A stretch of 64,000 nt of DNA from positions 23,726,365-23,790,364 of the forward strand of contig NC_092678.1 of NCBI RefSeq assembly GCF_964355755.1, read 5' to 3'. The stretch's first letter is position 1, and each line of letters begins with the position of its first letter. A program made the translations under genes and the position numbers. This document shows, piece by piece, positions 40,113 through 53,500 of the stretch. The notes beneath the pieces were generated by a model. It saw nothing but the letters and a program-made list of their open reading frames with translations, was not told where the DNA came from and ran no database searches. The DNA comes from Antedon mediterranea. Its lineage: Eukaryota; Echinodermata; Crinoidea; Comatulida; Antedonidae.

Positions 40113-41381
40113 TTTAACAAAGCTAGGCCGAATCCTCGGGCGTCCTATCGGATCACACAGATAATGTTCACAGCAACTGTTGCTTTATCAGCAGACAGGA
40201 ACTAGAAAATACAACAAACAACTCTAAGGCCTAGCCTAGCCTAGATTAAACCAACGCGTAACAGTCGAATAAACTTCATAAACAGGACATGACCTTGTTG
40301 TTGAACAGCAAAAATAGTATATTTAATTAATGAGACAGAAATTGTATAATTTAAAACGGATTTAAAGTATATTTACAGCTTTAAACTGCATCATTATCAC
40401 ATCAATTTTCATCAGACGACAAAAGTTAAACGTTCAATGAAGAAAGGTCAAATGTCATCAACTTTTTTTTATTCTTCTAGCGTCAACATTGAAACAGTAC
40501 AACAAAACGCATTCTTAATCTAAAGAGATTCCTGGAAATTAATATTAATTTTTTTTCTAATTCTGTACACGATTCCTTTTTTTATGTATAGGATAGAAAC
40601 TATTTCTAGATTTTTTTAAAAATAAAATATTAAGGAACTTTTCATTCGTCCACAACGCGTTTACAACGCGTTCAACCTTGGTTCAACGCCACACAAAAAT
40701 CACAGAGGGCGGTCTTCAGTTTCGGAATAAACCCAATATTTTGACAGTTTTTCACATTAAAAATGTATAAAACGTACAATTAAATATCAAAATAACATCA
40801 AATATAATTTTAGCATGTACCTAATAAATTTCATATCATAAAGCCCTACCGGGTGATACCGGGCCCTGTTTGACCCTACCGGGCGTAGATTGGTAAGTGT
40901 TGAGCGCGTGGTGTTTAGATTAGGAGAAACTTATTTATACATGCATGTGTACCTTCAGATTAATGAATTAATTAAGGCTTTAACATATTAAAATACTAAA
41001 AAAGAGCAATTGATGATATAGGTATTATTTTGTTTCCTATATATTGAGTATATTTGGTAAAATGTGTCTTTTTCGTATTCATAAAGGACTAGAACGCTGG
41101 GCCCTCAAGACTCATTGTTTAGAGTGGAAAATTAGAGGTTAATAGGCCAACCTGGGCCATGTTTGTTAGGCGACGCCCGCGAGAATCGAGGTGGAACACA
41201 GGCCTAGACTATATAGCCTCTAAAAATAGATATTACATACAATTACTTAGTTTTAAATACATTTGATTTACACTTTATAAACAATATATAATCAGATTTC
41301 AAGTTTTTTTTTTAATTGTTAAAAATACAATATTTTGTTTGCAATAAATATTTTATTTTGTAATTTTTGTAGAACTTTAAA
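40113..41381. promoter_or_regulatory. divergent promoter region, USP19/CBLL1
   Basis: About 1.27 kb between the two start codons. It includes ACAACGCGTTTACAACGCG near 40.66 kb, a GC-rich CTACCGGGTGATACCGGGCC near 40.85 kb, and a possible 5' UTR donor ATTG/GTAAGTG near 40.89 kb on the plus strand. No TATA box chosen. Confidence 0.45.
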
Positions 41382-42828
41382 ATGGCACAGCCTATTGAAC
41401 CGTATTTTCCATTGCACAGGGGCACACGTTTGAATTGGGATTTTAAGGTACTGTAAAACATGTTGCTTTACCAATTTTAAAATAACATTATTTTATTATA
41501 AATTATTATATTATGTGTGTAAAATGTTTCTTGACTCAAAAATCAGTTTGATTAGCAATTTTGCTAAACAAAGTTACAAAATGAAATTTTTCCCTGGTGT
41601 AAAATGATTATATACTATACTAAGCAATATAGATCTTTGTTATTTAGGTGAATCTAATTGGTGAGAAGGTTGAAGATCCCATGATTCATTGCTGTGAGAA
41701 ATGTAGCCTACCAATTTTAAGTTATGGTCGAATGGTAAGCTTTCTTTGATTTATAATTTGAAAATGCATTAAACAAGTGCTTTTAAATTTCTTTTATATT
41801 TTGTCTTTTACGAATTTCCATCAAGCGTTTCTTTTTTTTTCAGATTCCATGTAAACATGTGTTTTGCTTCAACTGTGCAAAAACAACTGATAAACATTGT
41901 TTAAGGTAAATTATACGAATTTTTTATTTATACTAACAAGGATAATTAAAATAATTAATAGATTTCAGTTACTCTAATTGAAAAATTGTTTTTTTTATTT
42001 TGTAGGTGTGGGGATCCTGTGCAGAGAATTGAACAGTCACCATTAGGCAGTATCTACGTATGTAATATCGGTGCCCCCAAACACAGTCCAAAGGGATGCA
42101 AACGGACTTATTTATCACAGCGAGACCTACAAGCCCATATTAACCACAGACATATGAAATCAGGGCATTCATCATCATCTAACAGAGCTTCAAAATCGTC
42201 CTCTAGTGTAGCACCCAGAGAAGCAGAATATACACCAACACAGCCTGATAGGTACCATCCAACTTCTACAATTGAACACTTGGGCTACAGCGATGTCTCC
42301 TCCCAACAAACTGATAACTACGCTATAAGCAGCATACCTGTAGTCACTGGTGGGCGACCATCAAATTTGATTACTGTCCAGCTGCAAGATGATAAAGAAT
42401 ACCACGAACCGAGAGATCCACGGACATACCAACCAGCAGCTCCACCTCCCCCACCACCAACACAGATTCATTATCCACCAAGTCAAGCCACGGCAGCTAT
42501 ACCACCACATCCCATCACACAGACGCCCTTCGCAACCCCACCACCAACGGCTGTACATAACCCTAGACAACAACCCCAGCCTGCTACTCATTACCCACCG
42601 CCGACGGCCGCACCTCATACACTCCCTCCTGTGCCTCATGTAGCCCCTGGATATGACCCCAGGTATGCCCCAGGTCAGCACCCATCTGAACCAAGCCCAA
42701 CTTTTCATAGTCCAACATCGGTAGCTCCAGGGTGGACGCACCCAGGGGTACCACCCCCAAGACTCCCTAGCGCCCTTCATTCACCACCTGCTGCAGACAA
42801 TGTCTATGGTTCAAATTATTATCAGTAA
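41382..42828 (+). CDS. CBLL1: E3 ubiquitin-protein ligase Hakai (CBLL1), 4 coding exons, 345 aa
   Basis: Exons 41382-41447, 41648-41734, 41844-41905 and 42006-42828 join in phase (1038 nt). A RING finger starts near Cys38 (CEKC...[13 protein letters not shown]...CLRCGDP). It is followed by RIEQ and the Hakai-specific HYB zinc region [20 protein letters not shown], essentially identical to the vertebrate motif. A long Pro/Gln/His-rich tail ends in YYQ, as vertebrate Hakai does. Known roles in the family: ubiquitination of tyrosine-phosphorylated E-cadherin and membership of the m6A writer complex. The exon carrying the ATG opens with a splice acceptor at 41373 and is open upstream (NFK), so an additional N-terminal exon is possible; vertebrate Hakai has a longer N-terminus (491 aa overall). 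It converges on ALDH5A1 copy 1. Confidence 0.93.
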
Positions 42829-42996
42829 TGAGTTTGATAACATTTTGAAATATGAATTTGATGATGAGTATGTAGGTTGTATTCCCATAGCCTTTTACTG
42901 TTTTAAAGACAATTTGAAGACAAAATAATGTAGTAATCAAATGTTGTATACTAAATTGTAAACAGTCTTTAGAGAAACATGTAAGATGTACTGGAA

Positions 42997-43002
42997 AATA
43001 AA
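42997..43002 (+). terminator. polyadenylation signal AATAAA, CBLL1
   Basis: AATAAA about 170 bp past the CBLL1 stop on the same strand, consistent with a short 3' UTR before the convergent dehydrogenase gene. Confidence 0.5.
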
Positions 43003-43204
43003 AAAACAAATGTAAAATTGCAAAACATTGTATAATTTCGGTTTATTGCAAGTTAATTTTAAATCAATTATTTTCCAAACTCTCGAAAGTATTAATGTAG
43101 TACTGTTTAAGAAGATTTGTGACAATCTGTTTATATTCTAAACCACATTTATAATTTCGAGATATAGGAATACACGTAATTTACGTACATTAGATATATT
43201 AGAT

Positions 43205-43407
43205 ATATATATAATAATTTTGATATTGAAAATGTGTGTAGTTGGTCGCTTTCTTGTCGATGCTTTTATTGTAGAACGTAATTTATTTATTTTTCTCTGT
43301 TCTGGGTTGACCAACTAGCATGTGTTTAGCACCTGTTTGGTCTTTCCGTGCCTCCTTTTATAATTGTTTTGTCTTCTTTGTTATGTATATGGCAGAAATT
43401 GAATAAT
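43205..43407 (+). mobile_element. retroelement-tail-like repeat, uninterrupted copy
   Basis: About 200 bp (GAAAATGTGTGTAGTTGGTC ... TTGACCAACTAGCATGTGTT ... GGCAGAAATTGAATAATATT) also occurs at 49989-50100 plus 53518-53610, where a transposon splits it. The A/T-rich GAATAAATAA-type end in the other copy resembles LINE or SINE tails; exact class not assigned. Confidence 0.65.
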
Positions 43408-43511
43408 ATTAAAAAAAAGCTTTTAAGGCACAAATCTGTATAGAACCTAGCATTATAGTACAGTACTGTATGCTTATACTTTAGTGGGAAATAATGACGT
43501 CATGATCATCT

Positions 43512-46500
43512 TTATAATCCACCGATGCAGACATACTTGATATGCAAGTATTCTTCTATTCCATACTTTGATCCTTCGATACCAATTCCAGATTCTTTCA
43601 CACCGCCAAACGGACCTTCGACACACGCCACTAAGGCCCCTTCGTTCACACCAAGGATCCCAACGTTTATCTTATCGGCTACGCGCCAAATTTGTTGGTG
43701 ATCGTTTGAATAGAAATAACCAGCTAATCCAGATCTGGTGTCGTTAGCAATGCGTGTAGCTTCTTCTTCTGTTTTGAACCTAAAAAGTGAAATTAACCAT
43801 TGCAATTTAACTTTGATTAAACGTCACCTATATCAGATCTACCAATTATGACAGTGTAAAGCCTTGCCTATACTATGTAAAACTGTATGTGTCAAAAAAC
43901 TGTCCGTATATGGACACGATGACGTCATATCACTACCATATTTACTACCATAATACTATTTTGATAGTGTATTAATGTCCATTGTGTGTGTAGTGTGTGT
44001 ACAAACCATACATGACTGCGCTTGTTAGAGCGTACACCGTCCTATATACCATATTCTTTGAACTTTACTATAGCCTACTCACTTTATAATGGCAGCCATT
44101 GGTGCGAATGTTTCTTCTGTGCAGAACAGCATGTCGGCGGTTGCATTAGATATGAGAGTTGGCTCAAAGAATGTTCCACCGAGTTTGTGTCTTTTTCCAC
44201 CAAGAAGGAGCTTACCACCGTTTGATAATGCGTTCTTTATGTGGTTTTCAACCTTTCAATATAATAAAATGATCAAATGTTTGGACAAGTTTACAAAAAT
44301 GTTGCTGCACGTTGTTTGTTTGGTTTTCATTTTATCAAAAACTTTACCTTTTCTACCGCCCGTTGGTTTATCAGCGGACCTACAGTACATTTAGCGTCAA
44401 AACCGTCTCCCACATGTAGTTGCTCTTTCATTGCTGCTACCACTTTCTCAACAAAGCTGTCATACATTTTTTCTTGAACAAGAATTCTGTTTGCAGAAAT
44501 ACACGTCTGAAAAGAAAAAGCACAAATCAGTCATATCTGCAAATATCTTGAACCGAAATGATTTAATTAAACATCGTTTTTTCCAAACATTGTGTCAAAG
44601 AGGATTCACCTGGCCGGAGTTTCTGAATTTGCAGACAATCAGACCAGCGACGGCGCGGTCAACATCAGCTGAATCGAACACAATAAATGGAGCATTTCCA
44701 CCAAGTTCCAACGAGAATTTCTTGACGGTACTTGCTCCTGTTTTTAACAGAATCTAGAGTAAAGAGAGAAGGATTTTGTAATTAGAATTTTAAAGTACCG
44801 AATAAGATTATCTAAGTCAATAAAAACTAAACAATAATTAATAACAATGAATTATATACCTTTCCAACAGCAGTTGAACCAGTAAACGAAATCTTTGCAA
44901 CAAGCGGGCTAGTACAAATGGCATTGCCAACTTTAGCAGCATTTTGTCTTGAACACGTGACTACGTTCAGGACTCCTGGTGGAAATCCTGCTTGCTCTCC
45001 AAGCTACAAAAACAAGTTGTATTTTTTTGTAGACTTAATCATGGAGGTATACCTCCATGACTTAATCAACATTGTAAACAAGAATATCAGGTATGGAATG
45101 GGACAGACAGACACATTAATTTGGATATATATGTACTTAGCATGCACCTTTGGTTTATGAATAGTTTAAGCATACCTCACACAAGGCTAAGGCAGAGAAG
45201 GGCGTATCCTCTGCTGGTTTTAGTACAACTGTACATCCAGCAGCCAAAGCGACTCCAGCTTTTCTAGTTACCATTGCATGAGGAACATTCCACTATAAAA
45301 AGATAATTGAGATACTTTATTGGATAGGTTCAAAGGAACCAAAGCTATATACTGTAGGCCATTTATTAGGCGTTTTTATTTTTCAAAAACATTAAATTTG
45401 GTTATTGCAAATGTTGTTGGTGTTGTTACTCGTCGACCTTTTCCATATTGTGAGAATGTAATCGCAAACAATTGGTAAAACAAAAACAAATTGAATAGCT
45501 GAAAAATGGTATGCCTGTGTATTGATTAACATTTTTATTACAAATAGACAGATCAGAACTTACAGGGGTAATCATTCCGGCGACTCCAATGGGTTGCTTG
45601 AAGGCAAATAACTTTCTTCCTTTTGCTGGAGTGGTTATTACGTCACCACAGACACGACGCGCTTCTTCAGCGAACCAATCAACGAACGATGCACCATTGT
45701 CAATCTCCAACATTGATTGTTTTAATGGTTTCCCCTTTCAACAAAAGCATCAATAAATGTTTACAATTCATTCAATTTCACAAGCAATTGTGAATTTTGT
45801 TTTTGTTGATGAATTAGGTTCATAGTACGATGAGTGACATGTAGGCCTACACACCACTATATACTTATCTTAATTCTTACCATTTCTTTAGTTAGTATCA
45901 CTGCCAATTCCTCCTTATGTTTGAGAATAAGGTCGTGCCATTTATGTAAGATTTGACATCGTTCCTAAAAATTATAGTCGGAAGAGTTAAGCCTATTCGT
46001 TGAAACATTATTACATAAAAAACTGAAAAAAAATACCAATCAAGTCCGCCTTTTTACAATGAATAGCAAATACAAGGTTGTGCCAAGTCATCACTGTTAC
46101 CTTTGCTGTTGTCTGCCTCCAGGTCTGAAAAGCCGCATCAGCCGCTGCGATCGCCTCATTGGTGTCTCCTTCAATCATATCAGGCACTTCGCCGACGATT
46201 TCTCCTGTCGACGGATTGATGACGACAAAAACGGTTCTATCCTTGGCGCTAATCCATTTGCCATTTACGTAGCATTTGTTTTTCAAAAGTGAGCTGTTAC
46301 GAATTAAATATTTCGTTATTATTATTTTGTATGGCATAAACAATAATGGTATGTTTGTGTACGTGTTTTATTAGTTTCGACGCCACAATAGCCAAATTCG
46401 ACGCGCGCGGCGTGCGTATCATTTTTACAGCTTTGAATGTGCTCGTCTAATATATTTTTAAATATTTGTGATACTCATTGATGAATGTATTAAAACCTAA

Positions 46501-46512
46501 CCTTACAGACAT
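43512..46512 (-). CDS. ALDH5A1: succinate-semialdehyde dehydrogenase-like, copy 1, 10 exons, 486 aa
   Basis: Exons: 46512-46502, 46293-46101, 45964-45881, 45734-45564, 45292-45176, 45003-44860, 44753-44610, 44506-44348, 44252-44083, 43779-43512; 1461 nt, phases agree. It belongs to the NAD(P)-aldehyde dehydrogenase fold: KCYVNGKW at the start, [22 protein letters not shown] with the general base near Glu256, GQTC with the nucleophile near Cys290, and [11 protein letters not shown] near the end, closest to SSADH (ALDH5A1), which oxidises succinate semialdehyde to succinate in GABA breakdown. The 11-nt first exon encodes only MSV plus part of Ser; an in-frame stop lies just upstream, so no mitochondrial transit peptide is visible. 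Its donor is a weak GTTAGG. Oddities: TCISA replaces the family's TCVC, and one residue is inserted ([10 protein letters not shown]). Tandem paralogue of the gene at 47591-54321. Confidence 0.88.
43857..43972. mobile_element. MITE family A copy, last intron of ALDH5A1 copy 1
   Basis: TAAAGCCTTGCCTATACTAT at the left and TATTTTGATAGTGTATTAAT at the right. The same insertion is present in the equivalent intron of copy 2 (about 48020-48150), so it predates the gene duplication. Confidence 0.7.
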
Positions 46513-46647
46513 GTTCCTATCTTTTCCAACTCACTGAACTAGAACCTAATGTTGTATGACAAAAGTATACACGTATAAATCATTTTATTGCAGTAGACTT
46601 ATTTAAATAAAGCAATAAAGAAAAAAAAAACTGAACTCCAGTTTCAG

Positions 46648-46880
46648 AATCAAAAGTGAGCTGTTATTGAATTATTTCGTTATTTTTGTATTGTATGGCA
46701 TTAATAATAATTGTATGATTTTGTGTCAAATTGGTTTCATCTCACTACGGAAACCTATTGGTTTAGGCCTACACATATAAAGTACCGTACTGCGCCAAAT
46801 ATTCTTTTATCTTTTGTGGAGAAATTTAATTCATGATGTATTACAGATCTTACCTTAGAGACATGTTTCTAGTATGTCCA
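46648..46880 (-). pseudogene. truncated third ALDH5A1 copy (exon 1, intron 1, start of exon 2)
   Basis: 46854-46864 repeats the 11-nt first exon (ATGTCTCTAAG) with donor GTAAGA. CAAAAGTGAG/CTGTTA at about 46651 repeats the exon 2 acceptor and first 10 nt. Homology to exon 2 stops there; beyond it the sequence matches the region upstream of copy 2 (near 54.42-54.46 kb). It therefore marks a duplication junction. It cannot encode a protein. Confidence 0.75.
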
Positions 46881-47590
46881 ACTCGCATGAGACCAGGACC
46901 TTTGCCGTATGACATTGCATTGTCAAAAGTTAAAGTACACGTATAAATAATTGATAATATATAATATAATTTTATACCACCATTAGAATTAATCAAACGA
47001 AGGGTACTCGTCTATAAGGGTATCTTAAGCCAGATAAGAAAATCACGACTTTATAATAATATGGGCTGATAGAGCTGCAAATGGCATTGTGAGAGAAACA
47101 AAATTAATTTGTATTAGGTTTATCGAATTAAACAAAGTTAACTGAAGGCCTGTTTCAAGTACAGTAATTACAAAGTATAAAATGGTTTTGAATTTGTAGA
47201 AGTTGCAAATGGTCTCAATAACAGTGTGTGAGGCGTTTGTTACTTATTAGACATACCACTGATTGATCATACGTTCACACAATAAACAAGAAGTTAAATT
47301 GCAAAACAAATATTCTGTTTGTTGCAACTTACTTGATAGATATGACTATCGATATTTCGGATCCAGATGGGGAAATAACGTACGTTCACAAACTTATCAT
47401 TAAAACACTTTAGTAACAAAAACAAATATTGTACTATTTTCTGTTTATTTGCAATTTAATTTAAAATATCAAATTATTTCTAACGATTTTTTTTAAAGAT
47501 CAACCGGAATACACATTAATCATGAAGTTGAGACACAGATCTGTTTAGAACCTAGAATTGTAGTTGAAGATAATGACGTCATGATCATCT
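46881..47590. other. spacer between ALDH5A1 copies
   Basis: No exon seen. Contains the 3' flank of copy 2 and the 5' flank of the truncated copy. Confidence 0.6.
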
Positions 47591-50500
47591 TTATAATCCA
47601 CCGATGCAGACATACTTGATATGCAAGTAATCTTCTATTCCATACTTGGATCCTTCGATACCAATTCCAGATTCTTTCACACCGCCAAACGGACCTTCGA
47701 CACACGACACTAAGCCTTCGTTCACACCAAGAATTCCCACGTTTATTTTATCGGCTACGCGCCAAATTTGTTGGTGATCGTTTGAATAGAAATAACCAGC
47801 TAATCCAGATCTGGTGTCGTTAGCAATGCGAGTAGCTTCTTCTTCTGTTTTGAACCTAAAATGGTAAATCAACGATTGAACTTTTTAAAGTTGACAGTGT
47901 AAGGTTTACACGTATGTCGACAGGGAACTCAATTGTGTCGACATCTCTGAGCAACTGACCGCAAATTTCAATTTAACTCTGATTAAACGTGTTTGTCACC
48001 TTAAATCTACCAAATATTACAGTGTAAAGCTTTGCCTATACTATGTAAAACTGTACAAAAATTGTCCGTATATGGACACGATGACATCATACCACTACCA
48101 TATTTGGATACATTACTTGTTTTATCAAACTATTTTGATAGTGAATTAATGTCCAGTCTGTGTGTGTAGTGTGCGTACCAACGATACATGACTGCGCTTG
48201 TTCGGACGTATATCTTCCTAGTATTACCGTACTCGTTGGAACGTAAACTGCAGCCTACTCACTTTATAATGGCAGCCATTGGTGCAAACGTTTCTTCTGT
48301 GCAGAACAGCATGTCGGTAGTTGCATTAGATATGAGAGTTGGCTCAAAGAATGTCCCACCGAGTTTATGCCTTTTCCCACCAAGAATGAGCTTACCACCG
48401 TTTGATAATGCGTTCTTGATGTGGTTTTCAACCTTTAAAATAATTGAAAATGTTTGGAAAAAAGTTGCTGCGAGTGTTTGGTTCTAATCATACATACGAC
48501 ATTTATTAACAACCAACCTTTTGCTGGATGTTGTTTGGTTTTAATCATATTTAACAACCAACTTTACCTTTTCTACCGCCCGTTGGTTAATCAGCGGACC
48601 TACTGTACATTTAGCGTCAAAGCCATCTCCCACATGTAGTTGCTCTTTCATTGCTGCTACCACTTTCTCAACAAAGCTATCGTAAACATTTTCTTGAACA
48701 AGAATTCTGTTTGCGCAAACACACGTCTGAAAAGAAAAAGCACAGAATTAAATCAGTCATATTTGCAAATAAATTGAACCGAACCGAAATAATTTGATTA
48801 ACCATCGTTCTTTTACAATCATTTGTCAAAGAGGAATCACCTGACCGGAGTTTCTGAATTTGCAGACCATCAGACCAGCGACGGCGCGGTCAACATCAGC
48901 TGAATCGAATACAATAAATGGGGCATTTCCACCAAGTTCCAACGAGAATTTCTTGACGGTACTGGCTCCAGTTTTTAACAGAATCTAGAGTTTAAAGAAA
49001 GAGACGTACATTGTAATACAATGTAGGATACTGAATACTATTATTTACTATCAGTATAAATGAAGTGAATTATATATACCTTTCCAACTGCAGTTGAACC
49101 AGTAAACGAAATCTTTGCAACAAGCGGGCTAGTACAAATGGCGTTGCCAACTTTAGCAGCGTTTGGTCTCGAACACGTGACTACGTTCAGGACTCCTGGT
49201 GGAAATCCTGCTTGCTCTCCCAGCTACAAAAACAAAACTTGTATTAACATATGTACAAGATGGGAATAATAGGTATAGAACGGCAAACAAGCCTGCGCTG
49301 AAAACGAAACAATGATTTGGTTATACTTAGCAGGATCACATTTATCTATCTATCGTTTATGAATAGTTTAAACATACCTCACATAAGGCTAAGGCAGAGA
49401 AGGGTGTATCTTCTGCTGGTTTTAGTACAACTGTACATCCAGCAGCTAAAGCGGCTCCAGCTTTCCTGGTTACCATTGCATGAGGAAAATTCCACTAAAA
49501 GAAAATAAGTATAGAAATTAAAATACGTAATAAAAAAAATCTATTGAAGTTTGGCTATATATGCGTTTTTAAAACGATAATTACAGGGGTCAACGACTGA
49601 CGACCACGACAACTTCTTCATAAAATGTTCGATTGTTAGAACATGAAACCATAAAAGGGGTGAATTATTAGTTTATGAATGTTCCAGTTTTACAACAATA
49701 GGTCCAAATAATAATAGAACTCACAGGTGTTATCATTCCGGCGACTCCAACGGGTTGCTTGAAGGCAAATAACTTTCTTCCTTTTGCTGGAGTGGTTATT
49801 ACGTCACCATAGACACGACGCGCTTCTTCAGCAAACCAATCAACAAACGATGCACCATAGCCAATTTCGCCCATTGATTCTTTTAATGGTTTTCCCTTTA
49901 AATAAAACATACATGACATCCGCAACTTAAATATTTCTGTTAGTTCTTTTAAAACCAAATTACTTAATTATCTCAATATTTATTTTTAAAATAATTTTGA
50001 TATTGAAAATGTGTATAGTTGGTCGCTTTTTTGTCGATGCTTTTATTGTAGAACGTAATTTATTTATTTTTCTCTGTTCTGGGTTGACCAACTAGCATAG
50101 TAGCAGGGTAACTTAGCACTTTTTTTGTGCACTTTGTGACAAAAGCACCAAATTTGGCACAAACCTTCTTTAGGGTATATCTAACAATCCTAGAAGGGGT
50201 GCCCAAAAATCGGAACAATTTAACGACGTCATTTGGACCACGCCCCTTTTTTAGTATTACGTAATTAGGTGAAAACTTAAATCTCCGTATATACATACCA
50301 AGTTTGGTATCAAATTAAAACTCATGACATGTACATTGCAATACACACATAAAAAATATTTGATTTCTCTTCAGACGGAATATATAGGTCAAATAATGTA
50401 ATTTTCTCTCATATTGAAGGGTATTTCAATCAAAACGCGCCAATATTGTGTTATGTTATGAACATTGTAGTTATAAGAACAACAACATTCATTTTGTAAT

Positions 50501-53500
50501 AGAACTACTAATATATATTTATCCTGTACCAGTTACTTTCCTTTAACATATAATTAGGAACCACTGAAAAAAAGTATTTAAAACATATACTGTATCAAAC
50601 TTGACTCAATAATCACTGGACTATGTAAACAGACAAAAGACCATTTGACTGACAATTATGGCGTTAGCATCCATAACAATACATGGAAGTGATTATCAAC
50701 TTTACTTTTATGAAATTATTTATCTGGAAACAAACACTTATAATGGTACAGAGTTGATAGATGACGAACAAGTTCCACGGCATGGGTAACAAAGACCAGT
50801 GCACTGCTGAACGGCACTTGCAGTTCCCTGAGCAAAAAAGCAACTTTTTGCAGCCACACTTTAGCAATTCCCTACATGCCTTAGATGCTTCAGGTAGTAT
50901 TGTCCAGACTGGTGTCCATGTACTGCCGGTTTTAGTCCAACCAAAGTCTTCTGGTGATGGAGCATTCTGCTGTGGCTGTAGACTGGTGGTCCAAATGCTT
51001 GCTTGGTATATGGATCTGTTGGAATGCTGTAAAAGTGCATCCTGCAATAAACATTTTAAAGATTGGTGTTACCTTTTAATGAAAGAAAAACATGAACCTG
51101 ATAATAAATTATTAAACGACAATTGACAATTATATGGAAGCTCCCCTTACCTGTGTAGGAGGAATGTTGTCCATTGTCCGTGCTTTTCGTGAAAAAAGAT
51201 ATTGTCTTAGCTTAGTAACACTTCTTAAAGTACTTGTCTTGTCGTATAGATGTCTAGCAACTGGAATTGAGATGAGTTGACTCCTAGAGATTTGAAAGGG
51301 TGATGTGCCACGAAAAGAAAGGCTTCTGTGACTGCTGGTAATGAGTTCCACGTCTCCCATGCGGAGTGTTTTGCTTTTCCGAAGAACTGGGATGTAGTAT
51401 CGGACCCAGTAAATGCATGAAAAACTGGCAGCCCTCTTGAATTATCCTCTCCTAGGTTATGGCAGATGGTATTTATATTAAAATATTGGAAGTGCTTACC
51501 CATGCCAAATGGGACCCAGATACACGTACCAGGATAACAGGCTATTAGATTGCAGAAAATACCAACCAGGATAACAATGGCATCAGTAGTACGCACCAGA
51601 ATAACCCTGCTACCTTTCTTTAAGGCATCATCAATGTGAATGCACATCCTGGAGTCGGCCTCTTCATGGTCGCAGATTGACATAGGTTGAGTAGATGTCA
51701 ACATACAACAGACTCGCCTACAGTACATATATCAAGAATTACTTACTAATTTAATATGCCTTTTTAATTAATTATTGGTACGAAACTGTATAAGTAAATT
51801 AATCGTTTGGTTACAAACAAAATGAATTAGTATGTATCATAATAAAACTTACCTGATGTAATGTCAACTTCTTTGCAGTCAGAGTAATCATGGGTAGACA
51901 TCTTTGTAGTTAAAAAGTTAAATAACTCGTCTTTATTTACTGGATCTTTCAGAAAGTCTGGAAAATTCCCTGGAATCTTTGTTTGTCCCCCAACTTTCCT
52001 CCTGACCCCTTTTCCTCTTTTTTTCTCTTGTAGACTGCTTAAGACTATCTGTTCTGTAAGTGTCCCACACTATATCAATTCTGTTACTATTCTGCAGCTG
52101 CTGTCTGGTCCACGGTAGAAAGACCTGTCATACAAATGATACAATAATAACGATCCGCATATAGAAGTGACCAATTATGTGGTGGTTAAACAATAGATAC
52201 AATCCTGAATGCAAAGAAATGTACTCACCTTATTATCACCGTAGTCATCAAATGTAAATGCATGGTTGCTGGAAAGAGCATGGACAATAGCAGCTCCGTC
52301 AAACACCTTTACGTCAAAATATGTAGGAGGTTCAGGCTGGCCTTCAGTCTCCAAATGTTGTAGCAACTCAGACTTCTTAGTTGGTAGTCGAAGCTTTCCA
52401 TTTACTGCCAAAGAGGGTGGCCATGGCTGGTTTTCATGCATGAAAAAGTCTTCCAAATCTCCATCACGAGATTGACTTGCAAATATACAGTCGACTGAAT
52501 AGGCTGCAGTCACTTTTTAAACTCTTAACTTGTTGCTTTGTTTTGGACACACTCATTTTGACCGTGGTGTGTTGAACAACGGCAGCTTATTCTGTTTGAT
52601 GGCTTGTTGAATTGCAACACTTCTGTCGAGAATAACTTCCTTGAAATATTTTTGGTACTGGGTAGTACCTACATCCTGAATTGTACGAACTGTCACTACT
52701 GCACTTTCATTGGCACAATCTCGAGCATCCAAGACCAGAAGTTCTGAACAATTATCGAGGAATGGGTTGCCTGAATTGCTCAGGGAACTGCAAGTGCCGT
52801 TCAGCAGGTCTTTCTTGCACTGGTCTTTGTTACCCATGCCGTGGAACATCTAGCAACTCTGTACCATTATAAGTGTTTGTTTCCAGATAAATAATTTCAT
52901 AAAAGTAAAGTTGATAATCACCTCTATGTATTGTTATGGATGCTAACGCCATAATTGTCAGTCAAATGGTCTTTTGTCTGTTTACCAGTGATTATTGAGC
53001 CAAGTTTGATACAGTATATGTTTTATATACTTTTTTTCAGTGGTTCCTAATTATATGTTAAAGGAAAGTAACTGGTACAGGATAAATATATATTAGTAGT
53101 TCTATTACAAAAATGAATGTTGTTGTTCTTATAACTACAATGTTCATAACATAACACAATATTGGCGCGTTTTGATTGAAATACCCTTCAATATGAGAGA
53201 AAATGACATTATTTGACCTATATATTCCGTCTGAAGAGAAATCATATATTTTTTATGTGTGTATTGCAATGTACATGTCATGAGTTTTAATTTGATACCA
53301 AACTTGGTATGTATATACGAAGATTTAAGGTTTCACCTAATTACGTAATACTAAAAAAAGGGCGTGGTCCAAATGACGTCGTTAAATTGTTCCGATTTTT
53401 GGGCACCCCTTCTAGGATTGTTAGATATACCCTAAAGAAGGTTTGTGCCAAATTTGGTGCTTTTGTCACAAAATGCACAATCTTCATAAAAAATGGAAGT

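Noticed and set aside
42361-42780. 139-aa minus-strand frame and an 84-aa plus-strand frame
   Set aside because: Shadows of the proline-rich last exon of CBLL1.
44022-44757. Plus-strand frames of 66-108 aa
   Set aside because: Antisense to ALDH5A1 copy 1 exons; the minus-strand frames carry the conserved motifs and consistent splice phases.
50060-50296. Possible conserved small gene, since the same peptide ([16 protein letters not shown]) is encoded again near 53.3 kb
   Set aside because: The two copies are the outer parts of the transposon's terminal inverted repeats, so the shared peptide reflects repeat identity, not coding selection.
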